This document shows, in pieces, positions 53,891-63,527 of a DNA stretch of 64,000 bases (its first letter is position 1; each line of letters begins with the position of its first letter). This DNA comes from Azospira inquinata (lineage in GTDB: Bacteria; Pseudomonadota; Gammaproteobacteria; Burkholderiales; Rhodocyclaceae), in assembly GCF_018905915.1 (NCBI RefSeq), contig NZ_CP064782.1, forward strand, positions 744,001 to 808,000, in the 5' to 3' direction. The translations under genes and the position numbers were made by a program. Under the pieces are notes generated by a model. The model was not told the origin of the DNA, made no database searches, and was given only the letters and a program-made list of their open reading frames with translations.

Positions 53891-54997
53891 ATGAGCCGAT
53901 TTTGGAGTCCCCGGGTCCATCAGTTGACCCCCTATACGCCGGGCGAACAGCCCAAGCTGACCGATCTGGTCAAGCTCAACACCAACGAAAACCCCTATCC
54001 TCCCTCCCCCCGGGCCGTGGCGGCCATGACGGGGGAAATCGGGACGGATGGGGCCAGTCTGCGCCTCTACCCGGACCCCAACGGGGATCGGCTCAAGGAG
54101 GCCATTGCCGCCCATTACGGGGAATGGGGCCTGACGCCCCGGCAGGTGTTCCTGGGGAATGGCTCGGACGAGGTGCTGGCCCATGTCTTCATGGCCCTCC
54201 TGCAACAGAACGCCCCCCTGCTCTTCCCGGACATTACCTACAGCTTCTACCCGGTCTATTGCGGTCTCTACGGCATTACCTACCGTACCGTGCCCCTGGA
54301 CGGGGAGTTTGGCCTGAACCCTCGGGATTACGAAGACAGCCCGGACAGTCCGGTGATTTTCCCCAACCCCAACGCCCCCACGGGCCGCCTCCTGCCCCTG
54401 GACCAGATTGAAGCCCTGGCCGCCGCCCACCCGAACCGGGCAGTGGTTATCGACGAGGCCTATATCGACTTCGCGGAAGACGCCCAGGGTCGCATTCCCA
54501 CCGCCGTCAGCCTGATCCAGCGCCACCCCAATCTGCTGGTGATTCAGACCCTGTCCAAATCCCGCTCCCTGGCCGGGCTGCGGGTGGGCTTTGCCCTGGG
54601 CAGCGAGGAGTTGATCGAAGCCCTGGAACGGGTGAAGAACAGCTTCAACTCCTACCCCCTGGACCGAATCGCCCAGGCGGGAGCCCAAGCCGCCATGTCG
54701 GACCGGGAATGGTTTGACCGCACCCGGCACCAGGTCATGGCCAGCCGGGAACGGCTGAGCGCTGAACTGGCACAGCGGGGCTTCCAGGTGCTGCCCTCCG
54801 CCGCCAATTTCGTCTTTGCCCGGCATCCGGCCTGGGCCGGAGCCGATCTGGCCCAGGCCCTGCGTCAGCGGGCCATTATCGTGCGCCACTTCCAGGCCCC
54901 CCGCATTGATCCTTTCCTGCGCATTTCCATCGGCGCGGACGCCCAGTGTGATCGGCTGCTGGCGGCCCTGGATCAGATCGGAGTCACCGCCGCTTAA
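53891..54997 (+). CDS. hisC: Histidinol-phosphate aminotransferase
   Basis: The 368-residue PLP enzyme (class I/II fold) transaminates imidazole acetol phosphate. [14 protein letters not shown] at the N-terminus, [20 protein letters not shown] and Lys223 in [15 protein letters not shown] are family landmarks. The start at 53891 matches the usual N-terminus ([15 protein letters not shown]). It lies on the plus strand, while all flanking his genes lie on the minus strand; hisC is usually collinear between hisD and hisB. Its end faces hisD across a two-way terminator. Confidence 0.95.
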   Translation: MSRFWSPRVHQLTPYTPGEQPKLTDLVKLNTNENPYPPSPRAVAAMTGEIGTDGASLRLYPDPNGDRLKEAIAAHYGEWGLTPRQVFLGNGSDEVLAHVFMALLQQNAPLLFPDITYSFYPVYCGLYGITYRTVPLDGEFGLNPRDYEDSPDSPVIFPNPNAPTGRLLPLDQIEALAAAHPNRAVVIDEAYIDFAEDAQGRIPTAVSLIQRHPNLLVIQTLSKSRSLAGLRVGFALGSEELIEALERVKNSFNSYPLDRIAQAGAQAAMSDREWFDRTRHQVMASRERLSAELAQRGFQVLPSAANFVFARHPAWAGADLAQALRQRAIIVRHFQAPRIDPFLRISIGADAQCDRLLAALDQIGVTAA

Positions 54998-55073
54998 GCC
55001 TCCGCCCCGGGCTTCACTATCCAGTCCCTCCAGTCCCGGAAGAAAGCGCGCAGCGCTCCAACCAAGCGCCCAC

Positions 55074-55123
55074 AAAAAAGCCCCGGCCACCCTCCCAAAC
55101 AGGAGAGGGGCCGGGGCTTTTTT
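55074..55123. terminator. Bidirectional terminator between hisC and hisD
   Basis: A 15-bp perfect stem (55074-55088 with 55109-55123) has A and T runs at its two ends, so it stops both hisC (plus) and hisGD (minus) transcripts. The 20-base loop has inner pairing potential. Confidence 0.93.
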
Positions 55124-55152
55124 CAGTTCTGATCCGACGGCGGAACTAAGGA

Positions 55153-56457
55153 CTAATCCTCAACCCGATAGGAAGCGGATTGGGCGTGGGCCGGCAGGCC
55201 TTCCCCGTCCGCCAAGGTGGCGGCAATGCGTCCCAGGGTTTGGGAGCCTTCCCGGGAGACCCGGATTAGGCTGGTGCGCTTCTGGAAATCATAGACCCCC
55301 AGGGGCGAGGAAAACCGGGCGCTACCCGAGGTGGGCAGCACGTGGTTGGGCCCGGCGCAGTAGTCCCCCAAGGCTTCCGAGGTATAGGGGCCGATGAAGA
55401 TAGCCCCGGCGTGGTGGATTTTTTCCACCCAGGCATCCGGTTCCGCCAAGGACAGTTCCAAGTGTTCCGGGGCCACCCGGTTGGCGATGAGGCAGGCTTC
55501 TTCCAAATCCCGCACCTGAATCAGGGCGCCCCGGTTTTCCAGGGAGGCCTGAATGACAGCCCGACGGGGCATAGTGGGCAGGAGTTTTTCAATGCTGGCC
55601 TGCACCCGGTCGATATAGGCCCCATCCGGGCAAATCAGCACGGCCTGGGCCAGTTCATCGTGTTCCGCCTGGGAGAAAAGATCCATGGCCACCCAGTCCG
55701 GGTCCGTGGAGCCATCCGCCAGCACCAGAATTTCCGAGGGGCCGGCCACCATGTCGATGCCCACAATACCGAACACCCGGCGCTTGGCGCAGGCCACATA
55801 GGCGTTGCCCGGACCCACGATCTTGTCCACCTGGGGCACGGTCTGGGTACCGAAGGCCAGGGCGGCCACGGCCTGGGCCCCGCCAATGGCAAAGACCCGA
55901 TCCACGCCCGCCAGGCAGGCGGCGGCCAGCACCAGGGGATTCCGTTCCCCCCCCGGGGTGGGCACCACCATGATCAATTCCTTGACCCCCGCCACCTTGG
56001 CGGGAATGGCGTTCATGAGCACGGAGGAAGGATAGGCGGCCTTGCCGCCGGGCACGTAGAGCCCCACCCGGTCCAGGGGAGTCACCATCTGGCCCAGCAG
56101 GGTGCCGTCTTCTTCCTCGTAACGAAAACCATGGCCCAACTGGCGTTCGTGGAAGGCGCGAATACGGCCCGCCGCCGCTTCCAGGGCTTGGCGCCGGGGT
56201 GCGGGCAAGCCGTCCAGAGCCGCCTGAAGTTCAGCCCGGGGCAGTTCCAGGGCGTCCATACCGGCCACGGCGAGGCGGTCAAAACGGTTGGTGTATTCCA
56301 CCACCGCCTGATCCCCCCGGGCCTTCACGTCCGCCAGAATGGCGGACACGGTCCGGTCGATCTGGTCGTCCTGGGCCGCTTCAAAGGCCAGCAGGGCGTC
56401 GAGCCGGGCCTGAAAATCCGGCGCCGTGCTCTGCAAACGTTTGATGGCAACACTCAT
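55153..56457 (-). CDS. hisD: Histidinol dehydrogenase
   Basis: The 434-residue zinc enzyme makes the last two oxidations from histidinol to histidine with [36 protein letters not shown] and [14 protein letters not shown], with zinc and catalytic residues, are conserved, and [14 protein letters not shown] is near the C-terminus. It overlaps hisG by four bases. Confidence 0.97.
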   Translation of the reverse strand: MSVAIKRLQSTAPDFQARLDALLAFEAAQDDQIDRTVSAILADVKARGDQAVVEYTNRFDRLAVAGMDALELPRAELQAALDGLPAPRRQALEAAAGRIRAFHERQLGHGFRYEEEDGTLLGQMVTPLDRVGLYVPGGKAAYPSSVLMNAIPAKVAGVKELIMVVPTPGGERNPLVLAAACLAGVDRVFAIGGAQAVAALAFGTQTVPQVDKIVGPGNAYVACAKRRVFGIVGIDMVAGPSEILVLADGSTDPDWVAMDLFSQAEHDELAQAVLICPDGAYIDRVQASIEKLLPTMPRRAVIQASLENRGALIQVRDLEEACLIANRVAPEHLELSLAEPDAWVEKIHHAGAIFIGPYTSEALGDYCAGPNHVLPTSGSARFSSPLGVYDFQKRTSLIRVSREGSQTLGRIAATLADGEGLPAHAQSASYRVED

Positions 56458-57110
56458 GCGATTTTCTCCACCGCTTGGGTAAAGACTTCCAGAATGGGCC
56501 CCAGGGTTTCCCGCTTCAGCTTCAAGGCCGCCTGATTGACGATGAGCCGGGAGGAAATGGGCATCACCTCTTCCACCGCCACCAGGTTGTTGGCCTTCAG
56601 GGTGTTGCCGGTGGACACCAGATCCACGATGGCATCGGCCAGCCCGGTGAGGGGCGCCAGCTCCATGGAGCCGTAGAGCTTGATCAAGTCCACGTGCACA
56701 CCCTTGGAGGCGAAGTGGTTACGGGCGATGTTCAGGTACTTGGTGGCCACCTTGAGCCGGGCCCCCTGCCGCACCACATGGTCGTAATCAAAGCCCTGGG
56801 GCACCGCCACGCACATGCGGCACTTGGCGATTTTCAGGTCCAGAGGTTGATAGAGTCCGGCGCCGCCGTGCTCGATGAGCACGTCCTTGCCCGCTACCCC
56901 CAAATCCGCCGCACCGTACTGCACATAGGTGGGCGCATCGGTGGCGCGCACAATCACCACCCGCACATCGGGCCGGTTGGTGCCGATGATGAGCTTGCGG
57001 GAGGTTTCCGGATCTTCCGTAGGAACGATACCGGCTGCCGCCAGAAGGGGCAGGGTTTCGTCGAAAATGCGGCCCTTGGAAAGGGCGATGGTAATGCCGT
57101 TCAAGGCCAA
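56454..57110 (-). CDS. hisG: ATP phosphoribosyltransferase, short form
   Basis: The 218-residue enzyme catalyses the first step, joining ATP and [19 protein letters not shown] and the region [15 protein letters not shown] (PRPP loop) are conserved. It lacks the C-terminal regulatory domain of the long form (about 300 residues), so it should need HisZ for activity and feedback control; no hisZ is in this window. It heads the hisGD unit. Confidence 0.96.
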   Translation of the reverse strand: MALNGITIALSKGRIFDETLPLLAAAGIVPTEDPETSRKLIIGTNRPDVRVVIVRATDAPTYVQYGAADLGVAGKDVLIEHGGAGLYQPLDLKIAKCRMCVAVPQGFDYDHVVRQGARLKVATKYLNIARNHFASKGVHVDLIKLYGSMELAPLTGLADAIVDLVSTGNTLKANNLVAVEEVMPISSRLIVNQAALKLKRETLGPILEVFTQAVEKIA

Positions 57111-57224
57111 ATCCCGTGCAAAAGCTTGATTTTACCGTAACGGCTCGGGTTTTTCTTCTTTACCGTCAAGACCCTCCTGAAGCCTGGCCCCGCCGCCCGG
57201 AACAGAGCGGCCCGGGGCCAGCCC

Positions 57225-57512
57225 TCAATCAGCAGCCGCCAAGGCCTGGGCGGCGACTTCGTCCTGGGTCAATTCCTCCGGCAGACAGCCCACGGGAGGC
57301 CCCAGTTGCTCATTCGCCTGTTCAAAGCGCACCAGGTAGATGAACTGCTCTTCCGGCCCCATCCCGGCGGCCACCCGGCCGATCTGGACCACCACGCCCC
57401 GGTCGCCGGGGGCGGCCAAGCCGGCCTCCGCCGGAATATCCGGAATATGGCCGTCGTTGTAGAGGGCCTCCCGGGCGAAAACGATGTCGCCGATCTGAAA
57501 CATTGCGCTCAT
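57225..57512 (-). CDS. nifZ: NifZ family protein
   Basis: The start at 57512 has AAGGAG six bases upstream and gives 95 residues; a longer frame reaches 57608. The F-x-x-G-D-x-V start, a DGHIPDIP stretch, GDRGVVVQIG and VGCLPEELTQ follow the NifZ pattern. NifZ helps mature the nitrogenase MoFe protein's P-clusters in diazotrophs. No other nif gene is in the window, so this may be a scattered copy or a relative with another role. It is divergent from a ferritin-like gene. Confidence 0.75.
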   Translation of the reverse strand: MSAMFQIGDIVFAREALYNDGHIPDIPAEAGLAAPGDRGVVVQIGRVAAGMGPEEQFIYLVRFEQANEQLGPPVGCLPEELTQDEVAAQALAAAD

Positions 57513-57795
57513 GCCGTACTCCTTGGGTTTGGGGGATAAGTCCATCAAGCAAGGGGGATACCAGGCCTCTGTTTCCTGGGCCCCGCGCCTAGCCTGCCAG
57601 GAAGGCACCAGGCCCCTGTCAGCTTTGCGACACAGGGGGATGTCCGGATTTTCCCTTTCCCGGGGAAACTCCCGGGCATTCCATCTGTCCTACCAGCGCC
57701 CCAAGGCCCAGGGACCGCCTGACAAGGTCCCGCCGGGGGCCACGGACCCCGATCCGTGTCCGCCACCCCCACCTCAACCGGAGACCCCCTTCGCT

Positions 57796-58623
57796 ATGCT
57801 TTACCCCGAACTCTTTCACAGTCTGGAAAAAGCCCGCTGGAACATGGCCACGGACATTCCCTGGGACCAGTTTGCGCCCGATCGCCTGAGCGACGAACAG
57901 GCCCTGACCGTGAAGATGAACGCCATTACGGAATGGTCGGCCCTGCCCGCCACGGAAATGTTCCTGCGGGACAATCGGGAGGATTCGGACTTTTCCGCGT
58001 TTATGTCCATCTGGTTTTATGAAGAGCAGAAGCATTCCCTAGTGCTCCAGGAATATCTGCGCCGCTTCCGCCCCGAACTGGCGCCCACGGAAGCGGAATT
58101 GGACAAGGTGCGTTTCGAGTTCGATCCGGCCCCGGCCCTGGAAACCCTCATGCTCCATTTCTGCGGCGAACTGCGCCTCACCCAGTGGTATCGGCGCGCC
58201 AGAGAATGGCATACGGAACCGGTGATCAAGTCCATCTACGACCACATTTCCCGGGACGAGGCCCGCCACGGGGGCGCTTATCTGAAATACATGAAGCGGG
58301 CCATGGACCGGTTTGGTGACACGGCCCGCACGGCCTTTGCCAAGATCGGCATGCTCATGGCCAGCTCGGGCCGCTCCGGCAAACCCCTGCACCCCACCAA
58401 CCTCCACGTGAATCAGTCCCTTTTCCCCAACGACACCATCCAAAGCCGTTTGCCCGACCCGGACTGGCTGGAACACTGGCTGGATAAGCAAATTCAATTC
58501 GACAAGACGTGGGAGAGCCGGGTGGTCGGTGGTATCCTGCGCAACTTATCCAACCTCTTCGGCCAGACCTTCGAGACCCTGCAGGATCTCAACCGCTACA
58601 GAAAGGCCCTGGCCCCAGCTTAA
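57796..58623 (+). CDS. Ferritin-like/acyl-ACP desaturase-like diiron protein
   Basis: From the start at 57796 the protein is 275 residues. It has two diiron-type helix pairs: EWSALPATEMF with FYEEQKHSLVL, and CGELRLTQWY with SRDEARHGGAYL, fitting the ferritin-like fold seen in acyl-ACP desaturases and ribonucleotide reductase-like oxidases. The substrate is unknown. The frame is open upstream to 57511, but that part is Pro-rich and lacks a good ribosome site; the start itself has only a distant GGAG. Confidence 0.75.
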   Translation: MLYPELFHSLEKARWNMATDIPWDQFAPDRLSDEQALTVKMNAITEWSALPATEMFLRDNREDSDFSAFMSIWFYEEQKHSLVLQEYLRRFRPELAPTEAELDKVRFEFDPAPALETLMLHFCGELRLTQWYRRAREWHTEPVIKSIYDHISRDEARHGGAYLKYMKRAMDRFGDTARTAFAKIGMLMASSGRSGKPLHPTNLHVNQSLFPNDTIQSRLPDPDWLEHWLDKQIQFDKTWESRVVGGILRNLSNLFGQTFETLQDLNRYRKALAPA

Positions 58624-58629
58624 TCCCCC

Positions 58630-59823
58630 ATGGTGTCCTCCCACTTCGCCCTCGATACCCGCTCCCTGTTGGCTATGGCGGTGGGGCTTTCCGGGCTGTG
58701 GTGTGCCGCCATGTGGCTTAACTGGCGGCGCCATCGCGCCATTCCCGGTCTGGGGGCCTGGACGGCAGCCGCCGGCTTCATCATGGTGGGCACCCTGGGC
58801 CTGGCCCTGCGGGAGCAGATTCCCGGCTTTGTTTCCATTGTTCTCTCCAACACGGCGGTGGTTCTGGGCAATGCCCTGCTCTGGTCCGGCATCCGCAGCT
58901 TCCGCTTTCGCAGCCCGGGGTATCCCCTGGTCCTGGTGCTGGTACTGGTCTGCGCCCTAGTCCAGACCCTGGCTTCTTCCGTCCTGGATTCCCTCCTCTT
59001 CCGGGTCGTTTTCATCTCCTCCCTGCTGGGCGTCCTGGATCTGCTCTGCGCCTGGGAGCTGGTCCGGGCCGGTCCCTGGCCGACCCGCCGCCCCGGCCTC
59101 ATCGCCACCTGGCTGACCCTCTTCAATGCCTTCGGCCACTTCCTCCGGGTCGGCGCCACCCTGCGCTATCCGGAAGCGACGTCCTACCTGATGGCGGCCA
59201 ACACCATGCATGCGGAATTCACCTTCTGCTTCATCCTGCTCCAGATGGGACGCATGTTGTGCCTGCTCACCCTGGTCAGCGACCGGCTCCAGGAAACCCT
59301 CAACCAGCTGGCCACCCGGGACCCCCTGACCCGCCTTTTCAACCGCCGGGCCTTTCTCGAGCAGGCCGAACTGGAACGCTCCCGGGCCAACCGGAACGGC
59401 CACAACAGCGTGGTGCTGATCCTGGACCTGGACCATTTCAAGGAACTCAACGACAGCCACGGCCACAACCACGGGGATTTGGCCCTGGAAGGCTTCGCCG
59501 GCATTCTCACCCGCAGCCTGCGCCAGCACGATCTGGCCTGCCGCTGGGGCGGGGAGGAATTCTGCGTTCTGCTGCCGGAAACGGAAATGGAAGAAGCCCT
59601 GGTGGTGGCGGAACGCATCCGCCTGCGCTGCGAAGAGCGGGCCAGCCGCTCGGAAACCTTTACCACCGTCAGCGTCGGTCTGGCCCTGCTGGGACAGAGC
59701 GGGGAATTGACGGATGCCATCACCCGGGCCGACCGGGAGCTGTATCGGGCCAAGGAGCAGGGCCGCAACCAGGTCCGTTCCAGCGACCGAGGGGATGCTT
59801 TAAGCAACGCCCCGGCGGCCTAG
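58630..59823 (+). CDS. Membrane-bound diguanylate cyclase
   Basis: The 397-residue protein has about six hydrophobic segments in its first 215 residues, of no recognised sensor family, and a GGDEF domain at about 225-385. The active site is GGEEF (307-311), with the inhibitory RxxD (RQHD) five residues before it, so it should be active and product-inhibited. It starts six bases after the ferritin-like gene, suggesting co-transcription. Confidence 0.92.
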   Translation: MVSSHFALDTRSLLAMAVGLSGLWCAAMWLNWRRHRAIPGLGAWTAAAGFIMVGTLGLALREQIPGFVSIVLSNTAVVLGNALLWSGIRSFRFRSPGYPLVLVLVLVCALVQTLASSVLDSLLFRVVFISSLLGVLDLLCAWELVRAGPWPTRRPGLIATWLTLFNAFGHFLRVGATLRYPEATSYLMAANTMHAEFTFCFILLQMGRMLCLLTLVSDRLQETLNQLATRDPLTRLFNRRAFLEQAELERSRANRNGHNSVVLILDLDHFKELNDSHGHNHGDLALEGFAGILTRSLRQHDLACRWGGEEFCVLLPETEMEEALVVAERIRLRCEERASRSETFTTVSVGLALLGQSGELTDAITRADRELYRAKEQGRNQVRSSDRGDALSNAPAA

Positions 59824-59874
59824 GGCCCCGCGCCCCCGTGCTATCCTTGCCCGGTTTTTGTTCTGGATTTCCCC

Positions 59875-60366
59875 ATGTCCGCCTATCCCCTGCCCACCTT
59901 TGAAGACAAAATCTGCCCGCCGGACCAACTGGCCGCCCGGGCCGCCCAACTGGCCCATCCCCTGGTATTCACCAACGGCTGTTTCGACATTCTGCACCGG
60001 GGCCACGTCACCTATCTGGCCCAGGCTCGGGCCCTGGGCGCCGCCATGGTGGTGGCGCTGAATACGGACGCCTCGGTGAAGCGCCTGGGCAAAGGGGATG
60101 ACCGGCCCATCAACTGTCTGGAAGACCGGCTGGCGGTCATGGCCTCCCTGGAATGTGTGTCCCTGGTCACCTGGTTTGACCAGGACACGCCCCTGGAAGC
60201 CATTCTGGCCAGCCACCCGGACATCCTGGTGAAGGGCGGGGACTGGGCCCCGGAAAAAATCGTCGGCGCCCGGGAAGTCCAGGCCTGGGGTGGCAGCATC
60301 CATTCCATCCCCTTTCTCCACAACCGGTCCACCACCGCCCTGGTGCAAAAAATCCGTAGCCTTTGA
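59875..60366 (+). CDS. rfaE2: Heptose 1-phosphate adenylyltransferase (RfaE2)
   Basis: The 163-residue nucleotidyltransferase has the family's FTNGCFDILHRGHVTYLAQA (HxGH motif) and the NRSTTALVQKI C-terminal motif. It makes ADP-glycero-manno-heptose for LPS core. It is the separate C-terminal half of HldE; the kinase half would be encoded elsewhere. Confidence 0.95.
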   Translation: MSAYPLPTFEDKICPPDQLAARAAQLAHPLVFTNGCFDILHRGHVTYLAQARALGAAMVVALNTDASVKRLGKGDDRPINCLEDRLAVMASLECVSLVTWFDQDTPLEAILASHPDILVKGGDWAPEKIVGAREVQAWGGSIHSIPFLHNRSTTALVQKIRSL

Positions 60367-60440
60367 CCCACGTCAAACGGAATATCCCTAAGAACAGGGA
60401 CACTGACTTTTTCCCAAAATCTTCATAAATAGGTCAAACC

Positions 60441-60818
60441 ATGAGTGGATTCCGCATTGCCGTCATCGGTGCCGGGGATACCGGTACGCCCTTGTTGAAA
60501 CAGCTGCTGGCCGCACCTTTCGTCACCGTGCTGGGGGTTGCCGATCTGGATCTGTCCCTGCCCGGCATCGCCTTGGCCCAGGAAGCCGGTGTGCCCACCA
60601 CCAATAATTTCATGGACCTGGCCAAGCTGGGCACCTCCGTGGACATCATCATCGATGTCACCGGCGCCGCTGCGGTCAAGGACACTCTGCGCAAATACAT
60701 GGTGGAAAGCGGCAACGACCACACCCTGATCATGGCGGAACAAATCGCCCTCCTGCTCATGTCCCTCTCCGCTGGAGAGCTGGTGGATGGCAAGCACGGC
60801 ACCCAGCACTACAGCTAG
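60441..60818 (+). CDS. Stand-alone Rossmann-fold NAD-binding protein
   Basis: The 125-residue protein is one Rossmann domain with the nucleotide loop VIGAGDTGTPLL at residues 8-19 and VDIIIDVTGAAAVKDTL further on, similar to the N-terminal half of Gfo/Idh-type dehydrogenases. No catalytic domain follows; the gene ends at a terminator. It may bind NAD(H) as a redox sensor or partner subunit, but this is inference. No ribosome site stands out. Confidence 0.75.
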   Translation: MSGFRIAVIGAGDTGTPLLKQLLAAPFVTVLGVADLDLSLPGIALAQEAGVPTTNNFMDLAKLGTSVDIIIDVTGAAAVKDTLRKYMVESGNDHTLIMAEQIALLLMSLSAGELVDGKHGTQHYS

Positions 60819-60862
60819 GCAAAGCCGCCCATCCGCCGGTCGCAGGGCCTTCCCCCACCGGC

Positions 60863-60900
60863 CCAATAAAAAACCGCCCCGAGAGGCGGTTTTTTATTGG
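60863..60900. terminator. Bidirectional terminator between the Rossmann-fold gene and kup
   Basis: A 16-bp perfect inverted repeat (60863-60878 with 60885-60900) includes A and T runs on both sides of the GC core. Confidence 0.93.
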
Positions 60901-60918
60901 GCGGCAATCACCCCAAAC

Positions 60919-62802
60919 CTAAAGCACCACCTGGGTCCCCAGTTCCACCACCCGGTTGGTGGGAATTTTGAAAAAGGTGGTAGCCGACCCGGCGTTGCGG
61001 AACAGGGCCACAAAGAGCTTTTCCCGCCAGAAGGCCATTTCCGAACCCAGCCGGGGAATGAGGGTTTCCCGGCCAAGGAAAAAGGAAGTTTCCAGCATTT
61101 CAAAGCGCAGCCCCGCTTCCGCCGCCAACTCCAGGGCCCGGGGAATATCCGGATCGTCCTTGAAGCCGTACTGGACAATGACCTGGTAGAAATTTTCCTT
61201 GAGCCGGTGCACTTCCACCCGGTCAATTTCCGGCACATAGGGCACGTCGAAAATTTTCACGGACACAATGACGATGCGCTCATGGAGCACCTTGTTGTGC
61301 ATCAGGTTATGCAGCAGGGCATGGGGCACCCCGTTGGGGTCCGCATTCATGAACACCGCCGTGCCCGGCACCCGCACCGGGGGCGCCACTTCGATGCTGT
61401 CGATGAAGGGCAGCAGTTGCAGGGCTTCCCCTTGCAGCCGTTCCGCCAGCAGTTGGCGGCCCCGCTTCCAGGTGGTCATCATGACGAACACCGCCACTCC
61501 CACCACCAAGGGGAACCAGCCGCCATCGGGAATCTTCATCACATTGGCGGACAGGAAGGTAAGTTCCACCACCAGGAAGCCGGTGAAGAGGGCGATGGCC
61601 CGGGGCCAGCCCCAGCCCCACACCCGGGCCACCACGGCGGTAGCCAGCAGGGAGGTAATAACCATGTCCCCGGTCACCGCAATACCGTAAGCCGCCGCCA
61701 GGTTATTGGAGGATTTGAAGCCCAGCACCAGCACCGCCACGGCACAGAACAGACCCCAGTTCACCCCGGGCAGGTAAATCTGGCCCTGTTCCTTTTCCGA
61801 GGTGTGCTGCACTTCCATACGGGGCACAAAGCCCAGCTGCATGGCCTGGCGGGTGACGGAAAAAGCCCCCGAAATCACCGCCTGGGACGCAATCACCGTG
61901 GCCACGGTGGATAAACCCACCAGGGGATACAGAGCCCATTTGGGAGCGGAAAGGAAAAAGGGATTCTGGATGGCGTCGCTGTGGGCCAGGATCAGGGCCC
62001 CCTGGCCGAAGTAATTGAGTACCAGGGCGGGCAGCACGAAGGTGAACCAGGCCAGCTGGATGGGACGACGGCCAAAGTGGCCCATGTCCGCATAGAGGGC
62101 TTCCGCCCCGGTCACCGCCAGCACCACGTTGCCCATGGCCACCAGGGCCATGGCCTGGTTGGCCAGGAGAAATTTCACCCCATAGAGCGGATTCAGGGCC
62201 AGGAGCACATGGGGATTGTGGAGAATGGCCCCGATGCCCAGGAGGGCCAGACAGGAAAACCAGAGCACCATGACCGGCCCGAAGAGGGCCCCCACGGTGG
62301 CCGTGCCCCGCTTTTGCACGGCAAAGAGGGCGAAGAGCACCAGCAGGGTAATGGGAATGACGAAGTGGTCCAGGCCGGGGGAGGCAATTTCCAGCCCCTC
62401 CACGGCGGAAAGCACGGACATGGCGGGAGTCACCATGCCGTCCCCGTAGAACATGGCTGCCCCCAAGATGCCGATGATCACCACCGCCTTCTGACGGCGC
62501 CGGTTACCCGCCGCATCGTGCAGGGCCAGGGCGATGAGGGCCATGATGCCCCCTTCCCCCCGGTTATCCGCCCGCATAATGAAAGCCACGTATTTCAGGG
62601 ACACCACCACAATCAGGGCCCAGAAAAACAGGGACAGACTGCCCAGAACATTGGCCTCGTTCAGGGGAATGGGATGATTCCCGGCGAACACTTCCTTCAT
62701 GGCGTACAGGGGACTGGTCCCGATGTCGCCATAGACCACGCCCAGAGCCGCCAGGGCCAGGGCCGCCAGGCGGGAATGGGAAGAAGCAGAAGAACCGTGC
62801 AT
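60919..62802 (-). CDS. kup: Potassium uptake protein Kup
   Basis: The 627-residue protein of the Kup/HAK family has 12 hydrophobic segments and a C-terminal cytoplasmic region. ALGVVYGDIGTSPLYAMKEVF at the N-terminus (first membrane segment) and YGDGMVTPAMSVLSAVEGLE are family hallmarks. It carries K+ with protons across the inner membrane. Confidence 0.96.
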   Translation of the reverse strand: MHGSSASSHSRLAALALAALGVVYGDIGTSPLYAMKEVFAGNHPIPLNEANVLGSLSLFFWALIVVVSLKYVAFIMRADNRGEGGIMALIALALHDAAGNRRRQKAVVIIGILGAAMFYGDGMVTPAMSVLSAVEGLEIASPGLDHFVIPITLLVLFALFAVQKRGTATVGALFGPVMVLWFSCLALLGIGAILHNPHVLLALNPLYGVKFLLANQAMALVAMGNVVLAVTGAEALYADMGHFGRRPIQLAWFTFVLPALVLNYFGQGALILAHSDAIQNPFFLSAPKWALYPLVGLSTVATVIASQAVISGAFSVTRQAMQLGFVPRMEVQHTSEKEQGQIYLPGVNWGLFCAVAVLVLGFKSSNNLAAAYGIAVTGDMVITSLLATAVVARVWGWGWPRAIALFTGFLVVELTFLSANVMKIPDGGWFPLVVGVAVFVMMTTWKRGRQLLAERLQGEALQLLPFIDSIEVAPPVRVPGTAVFMNADPNGVPHALLHNLMHNKVLHERIVIVSVKIFDVPYVPEIDRVEVHRLKENFYQVIVQYGFKDDPDIPRALELAAEAGLRFEMLETSFFLGRETLIPRLGSEMAFWREKLFVALFRNAGSATTFFKIPTNRVVELGTQVVL

Positions 62803-62839
62803 GACTACTCCGACAAAAAAGACCGCCCGACCCCGGATA

Positions 62840-63217
62840 TCACTCCGGCACCGGTCCGGCCATGCGTTGCTTGAGCTGTTCCCAATAGACCGACTCCAGG
62901 CTGAGATTAACCGCCTCCCCGCGCAACAGGGAAAGCCGGGTCATCAACAGACAGAGCCGCTTCCAGGCCCGGTCCCGCTCGCCTTCGTCGAGCAGTTCCA
63001 GCTGGCTGCGCAATTCCGCCACCTCCCGCCGTAATCCCACTTCCGGCGGCACAAAGCCCGCATTTTTGAGAATGCGATTGGCCATGCGCTGTTCCTCCGG
63101 CACCAGGGGATCCTCCGTCAAATCCAGGGGCTCACCGCTGCCCGGCAGATCGGATAACTCGCCCCGCTCCAGGGCTTCCTGGATGCGTTGCTCGGCCAGG
63201 GTGACAAAGGTGAACAT
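62840..63217 (-). CDS. DUF1992 family protein
   Basis: From 63217 (GGGAGG upstream) the protein is 125 residues. LAEQRIQEALERGELSDLPG, GEPLDL and NRILKNAGFVPPE are the DUF1992 landmarks, also found in DNAJC28-like proteins. It is soluble and helical; function is not known. It lies upstream of kup in the same direction, 37 bases apart. Confidence 0.85.
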   Translation of the reverse strand: MFTFVTLAEQRIQEALERGELSDLPGSGEPLDLTEDPLVPEEQRMANRILKNAGFVPPEVGLRREVAELRSQLELLDEGERDRAWKRLCLLMTRLSLLRGEAVNLSLESVYWEQLKQRMAGPVPE

Positions 63218-63480
63218 GGACACCTCCCTCCCCACTAAACAATCTGGGTGAGAACGGTAAAAACGGGGTGTGGGCCTAGAACCGGAAAGGGTTCTGGGAA
63301 AAGGCGGAAAAGCGGGACGGCAGGTACATGGAAACCCCCAAAAACAGTTTTTTTCTAATATAAATTTTTCGCCATTCTACCCGCCCCCGGGCTTTGGGAA
63401 AAACCGGCGCCCCGCCGCCCCTTTTCCCTGGCGGATCAAGGCTATGCCAAATGCTTTAAGGGCCCTAATGGAGATGATTA
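63218..63480. other. Intergenic region upstream of the DUF1992 gene
   Basis: No gene is seen. An AT-rich stretch at about 63345-63380 (TTTTTTTCTAATATAAAT) may hold the promoter for the DUF1992-kup unit. Confidence 0.45.
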
Positions 63481-63519
63481 AAAGCGAAAGCTTAGGGGAA
63501 ACTCTTAAGCTTTCGCTTT
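63481..63519 (-). terminator. Probable terminator of the glycosyltransferase gene
   Basis: A 14-bp perfect inverted repeat (63481-63494 with 63506-63519) with an 11-base loop lies nine bases past the stop. In the minus direction it ends in TTTTAATC, a weak T run. Confidence 0.7.
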
Positions 63520-63527
63520 AATCTGCC

